Shown here: positions 15,173-17,343 of the stretch, in pieces | How positions within the stretch are numbered: the stretch's first letter is position 1 | Layout of the letters: each line of letters opens with the position of its first letter | Origin: Bacteroidales bacterium | Lineage (GTDB): Bacteria > Bacteroidota > Bacteroidia > Bacteroidales > Bacteroidaceae | DNA: 17,343 nt | NCBI GenBank assembly: GCA_004555055.1 | Contig: SFJN01000124.1 | Span: forward strand, 1 to 17,343 | Direction: 5' to 3' | Program-made: the position numbers and the translations under genes | The notes under the pieces: generated by a model | What the model was told of the DNA's origin: nothing | The model's database searches: none | The model's input: the letters and a program-made list of their open reading frames with translations, nothing else

Positions 15173-16233
15173 TCGATAAGAAAGTCACGTTCTTCGACGG
15201 CCTGGAAGAAAACGATATGCCGGACGCCGTCGAGAGCTATATCAAGCAGTATTACGGCATTTTTCAAAGCGCGCCGAGGGAGGTCTGCCTGGCGGCGCCG
15301 CTGGAAGACACGGCGCCGCTGGAGGAATATCTTTCCGGTCTGCGGGGCAGCCGGGTGGAGATCACCTGCCCCCAGCGCGGCGAGCGCCTGCGGCAGGTGC
15401 GGCTGGCCGAAAGCAATGCCCGGCTGGAGCTGGAAACGCTGGAGAAGCGGGAGCAGAAGTCGAAAAAGCTGCTGGAGCTGCTGCGGGACGCCCTTTCCAT
15501 GGACCGCCTGCCGGAGCGCATCGAGGCCTTTGATATCTCCAACACGGCCGGCGACCTGCCGGTGGCCTCCATGACCGTCTTTGTCGGCGGCAAGGCCAGC
15601 AAAAAAGATTATAAAAAATACAAGATCAAAACGGCGGCCGGCGGCGACGACTACGGCGCCATGGCCGAGGTGCTGGGCCGGCGGCTCGACCGGGCACTGG
15701 CCGGCGACGCCGGATTTCTGCCGCTGCCCGACCTCTTTCTGATCGACGGCGGACAGGGCCAGACCCAGATGGCCGCCGGGCAGCTGCAGGCGCGGGGCCT
15801 GGATATTCCCGTCTGCGGCATGGTCAAGGACGACCATCACCGCACGCGGGCGCTGGTGGGGGCCGACGGCCATGAGATCGGCCTGCGGGCCACGCCGCCG
15901 CTGTTTGCCTTGATCGGCCGTATCCAGGAGGAGACCCACCGCTTCGCCATCGAGTATCACCGGGAGCAGCGGAGCAAGGAGATGCGCCGCAGCCAATTGG
16001 ACGGCATCGCTGGCCTGGGTCCCCAGCGGCGTAAAAAGCTGCTGGAGCGCTTCGGCACCATCCGGGCCATCCGGGCCGCCGATATGGAAGAACTGGCTGC
16101 CGTCGTGCCGCGCGGCGTGGCGGAGAATATCAAAAGAAAGTTTGGTGAAGAAGATGCGGATCATCAGCGGACGCCTGCGGGGCAAGCGGCTGACGCCGCC
16201 CCGGGGTATGACGACCCGGCCGACCACCGATAA
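15157..16233 (+). pseudogene. uvrC: UvrC excinuclease, C-terminal endonuclease and HhH part, frame-broken
   Basis: UvrC makes the dual incisions in UvrABC nucleotide excision repair. This frame resumes UvrC at FVQGNLIDKK, the strand that follows the UVR region. It then has the RNase H-like endonuclease domain (FDISNTAGDLPVASMTVF, DLFLIDGGQGQTQMA, MVKDDHHRTRALV) and the helix-hairpin-helix pair (LDGIAGLGPQRRKKLLERFG, then AAVVPRGVAENI). The GIY-YIG nuclease domain is absent, since the upstream part is replaced by Apt. About 25-30 residues that normally link the UVR motif to this point are missing, with a frame change at 15145-15154. The GTG at 15157 is only the first start codon in the frame, not a credible natural start. 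The frame runs 80 bases into rsmD, and its last 28 residues do not look like UvrC. Confidence 0.8.
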
Positions 16234-16714
16234 AGTCAAAGAATCGGTTTTTAATATCCTGCAGTTCGATCTGGCCGGCGCGCGGGTGCTCGACCTGTTT
16301 GCCGGCTCCGGCCAGCTGGGACTGGAAGCCCTTTCGCGGGGCGCTGCGGTCTGCGATTTCGTTGAACAGGACCGGGCGGCCGCCCAGGCCGTGGAGAGCA
16401 ATATCCGGGCCTGCGGACTGACCGGTTCGGAGGCCCGCCTGCATCGGGGCGACGCCTTTGCCTTTGCAGCCGCCCAGCCCCGGGGGCGCTACGACATCAT
16501 CCTGCTCGATCCGCCCTACGGCGGCGCGCTGCTGCGCCATGCGCTGGAGACCATCGCGCAGTTTGACATCCTGACGGAGGATGGTATAATACTTTGTGAA
16601 AAAGCGCACGAAGACGAGATCGCGCCGCTGCCGGCGGGATATATCTGCCAGCGGGAGTATAAATACGGGCAGATCATGCTGTGCAAGATTGTCCGGGAGG
16701 GGGAAGAAGCATGA
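16154..16714 (+). CDS. rsmD: 16S rRNA (guanine(966)-N(2))-methyltransferase RsmD
   Basis: RsmD methylates G966 of 16S rRNA (E. coli numbering) during small-subunit assembly, using S-adenosylmethionine. The protein has 186 residues, a normal length. It begins MRIISGRLRG, the family start, at ATG 16154, preceded by GGTGAAGAAG; a TTG four codons earlier (16142) is possible but less likely. RPTTDKVKESVFNIL is the family signature, VLDLFAGSGQLGLEALSRGA the SAM-binding motif I, and DPPYGG (about residue 118) the catalytic motif IV. It overlaps the end of the uvrC frame by 80 bases, and its stop overlaps the coaD start as ATGA, suggesting translational coupling. Codon use is GC-rich Firmicutes style. 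Confidence 0.95.
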   Translation: MRIISGRLRGKRLTPPRGMTTRPTTDKVKESVFNILQFDLAGARVLDLFAGSGQLGLEALSRGAAVCDFVEQDRAAAQAVESNIRACGLTGSEARLHRGDAFAFAAAQPRGRYDIILLDPPYGGALLRHALETIAQFDILTEDGIILCEKAHEDEIAPLPAGYICQREYKYGQIMLCKIVREGEEA

Positions 16715-17208
16715 AGATCGCCGTTGTGCCCGGCAGCTTTGACCCGCTGACCTGCGGCCATATCGACCTGGTGCGCCGGGCAGCGCTTCTGTTCGACCAT
16801 GTCTATGTGGTGGCCATGATCAACGACCAGAAGACCTATACCTTCACTGCCGGCGAACGACTGGATATCCTGCGCTGCGATCTGGCCGGCATGGAGAACG
16901 TCAGCGTTGAATTTTACGGCGGCATGCTGTATGATTATCTGGCGGAAAAGGGGGCCTGCGCTGTCGTCAAGGGCATCCGCAGCCCCGAAGATACCGAATA
17001 CGAGATCCTGATGGCTGATTACAACCGGGAGCATTGTCCGGCGGCCGATACCATTCTGCTGCCGCCCCGGCACGGATTTGAGAAGATCAGCTCATCTTAC
17101 GTCAAAGAACGCTGCCGCCGCCGGCTGCCGCTGGAAGGCTTTGTGTCGCCGCGCACGGCGCAGCTGCTGGAGAAAAAAATGGAGGATGAAAAATGGCTGG
17201 AAACGTAA
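16711..17208 (+). CDS. coaD: Pantetheine-phosphate adenylyltransferase CoaD (PPAT)
   Basis: CoaD transfers AMP from ATP to 4'-phosphopantetheine, the penultimate step of coenzyme A synthesis in the cytoplasm. The protein is 165 residues, the usual size. It starts at ATG 16711 after a strong GGGAGGGGGA ribosome site. The nucleotidyltransferase signature is GSFDPLTCGHIDLVRRA (residues 8-24, with TxGH as TCGH). Later come GIRSPEDTEYE and the ISSSYVKE motif (about 126-133), the bacterial PPAT form of the second ATP-binding motif. The pair rsmD-coaD is common in Firmicutes. Its end overlaps the next gene by 16 bases. Confidence 0.96.
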   Translation: MKIAVVPGSFDPLTCGHIDLVRRAALLFDHVYVVAMINDQKTYTFTAGERLDILRCDLAGMENVSVEFYGGMLYDYLAEKGACAVVKGIRSPEDTEYEILMADYNREHCPAADTILLPPRHGFEKISSSYVKERCRRRLPLEGFVSPRTAQLLEKKMEDEKWLET

Positions 17209-17343
17209 TAGACGAACTGGTAAACACCCTGTATGAAACCATCGACGACGCCCCGGCGGTGCCGCTGAGCAGCAAATGCATCATTGAACGGGAAAAGGCA
17301 CTGGATATCCTGGAAGAGATACGGGCCAATCTGCCCAACGAAC
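17193..17343 (+). CDS. Small predicted coiled-coil protein, partial at window end
   Basis: Fifty codons are visible from ATG 17193, which has the ribosome site GGAGGATGA upstream and overlaps the coaD end by 16 bases. The visible part (MAGNVIDELVNTLYETID, later IIEREKALDILEEIRANLP) is acidic and helical. It resembles a small Clostridia protein found after coaD and sometimes named as an ATPase or ATP-synthase B-like subunit. That name is loose and the function is unknown. The gene continues beyond the window. Confidence 0.7.
   Translation, partial: MAGNVIDELVNTLYETIDDAPAVPLSSKCIIEREKALDILEEIRANLPNE

Noticed and set aside
15076..16401. 441-codon minus-strand frame across uvrC and rsmD
   Set aside because: It is antisense to recognisable UvrC and RsmD motifs and open only because of high GC.
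1..17343. CRISPR array, transposase, tRNA or rRNA genes, defence system
   Set aside because: I read both strands for regular spaced repeats, transposase motifs and RNA gene landmarks and saw none.

Overview
This window reads as a chimera of two bacteria. Positions 1 to about 14,830 come from a Bacteroidales bacterium, most likely near Prevotellaceae. The evidence is a secreted protein with a type IX secretion (T9SS) sorting tail, promoters of the Bacteroidetes type (TTTG, N19-20, TAnnTTTG), a DUF2851 gene and the pair mnmG-apt. From about 14,850 to the end the DNA is GC-rich and encodes Firmicutes-type proteins, closest in style to Oscillospiraceae/Ruminococcaceae: uvrC (fragment), rsmD, coaD and the start of one more gene. 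The change happens inside the apt reading frame, so the apparent Apt-UvrC fusion is more likely a junction artefact or recombination scar than a bifunctional enzyme.

Layout. Positions 1-450 hold no convincing gene but do hold two hairpins; one is a good minus-strand terminator. On the minus strand follow a 1191-residue secreted protein with GLUG-type repeats and a T9SS sorting domain (451-4026), a DEAD-box RNA helicase with a DbpA-type RNA-binding domain (4166-6076), and a very large GH2 beta-galactosidase with a C-terminal discoidin domain (6366-10525). The beta-galactosidase is broken by a frameshift near 7883. A long imperfect hairpin followed by a T run separates the last two. A 485-base divergent intergenic region (10526-11010) carries promoters in both directions and a 19-base near-palindrome. 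On the plus strand follow a DUF2851 protein, mnmG (tRNA wobble-uridine modification), a parS-like ParB site, and apt (adenine salvage), which runs into the foreign uvrC.

How the genes relate. The beta-galactosidase is a secreted enzyme for galactoside glycans, and the T9SS protein is probably a surface protein. The helicase, MnmG and Apt are housekeeping. On the Firmicutes side, UvrC is nucleotide excision repair, and RsmD (16S rRNA methylation) and CoaD (coenzyme A synthesis) form a tightly overlapping operon. I found no CRISPR array, tRNA, rRNA, transposase or defence system. The points most worth checking are the cross-phylum junction, the two small frameshifting deletions (beta-galactosidase and uvrC), the parS-like site between mnmG and apt, and the palindromic divergent promoter region.
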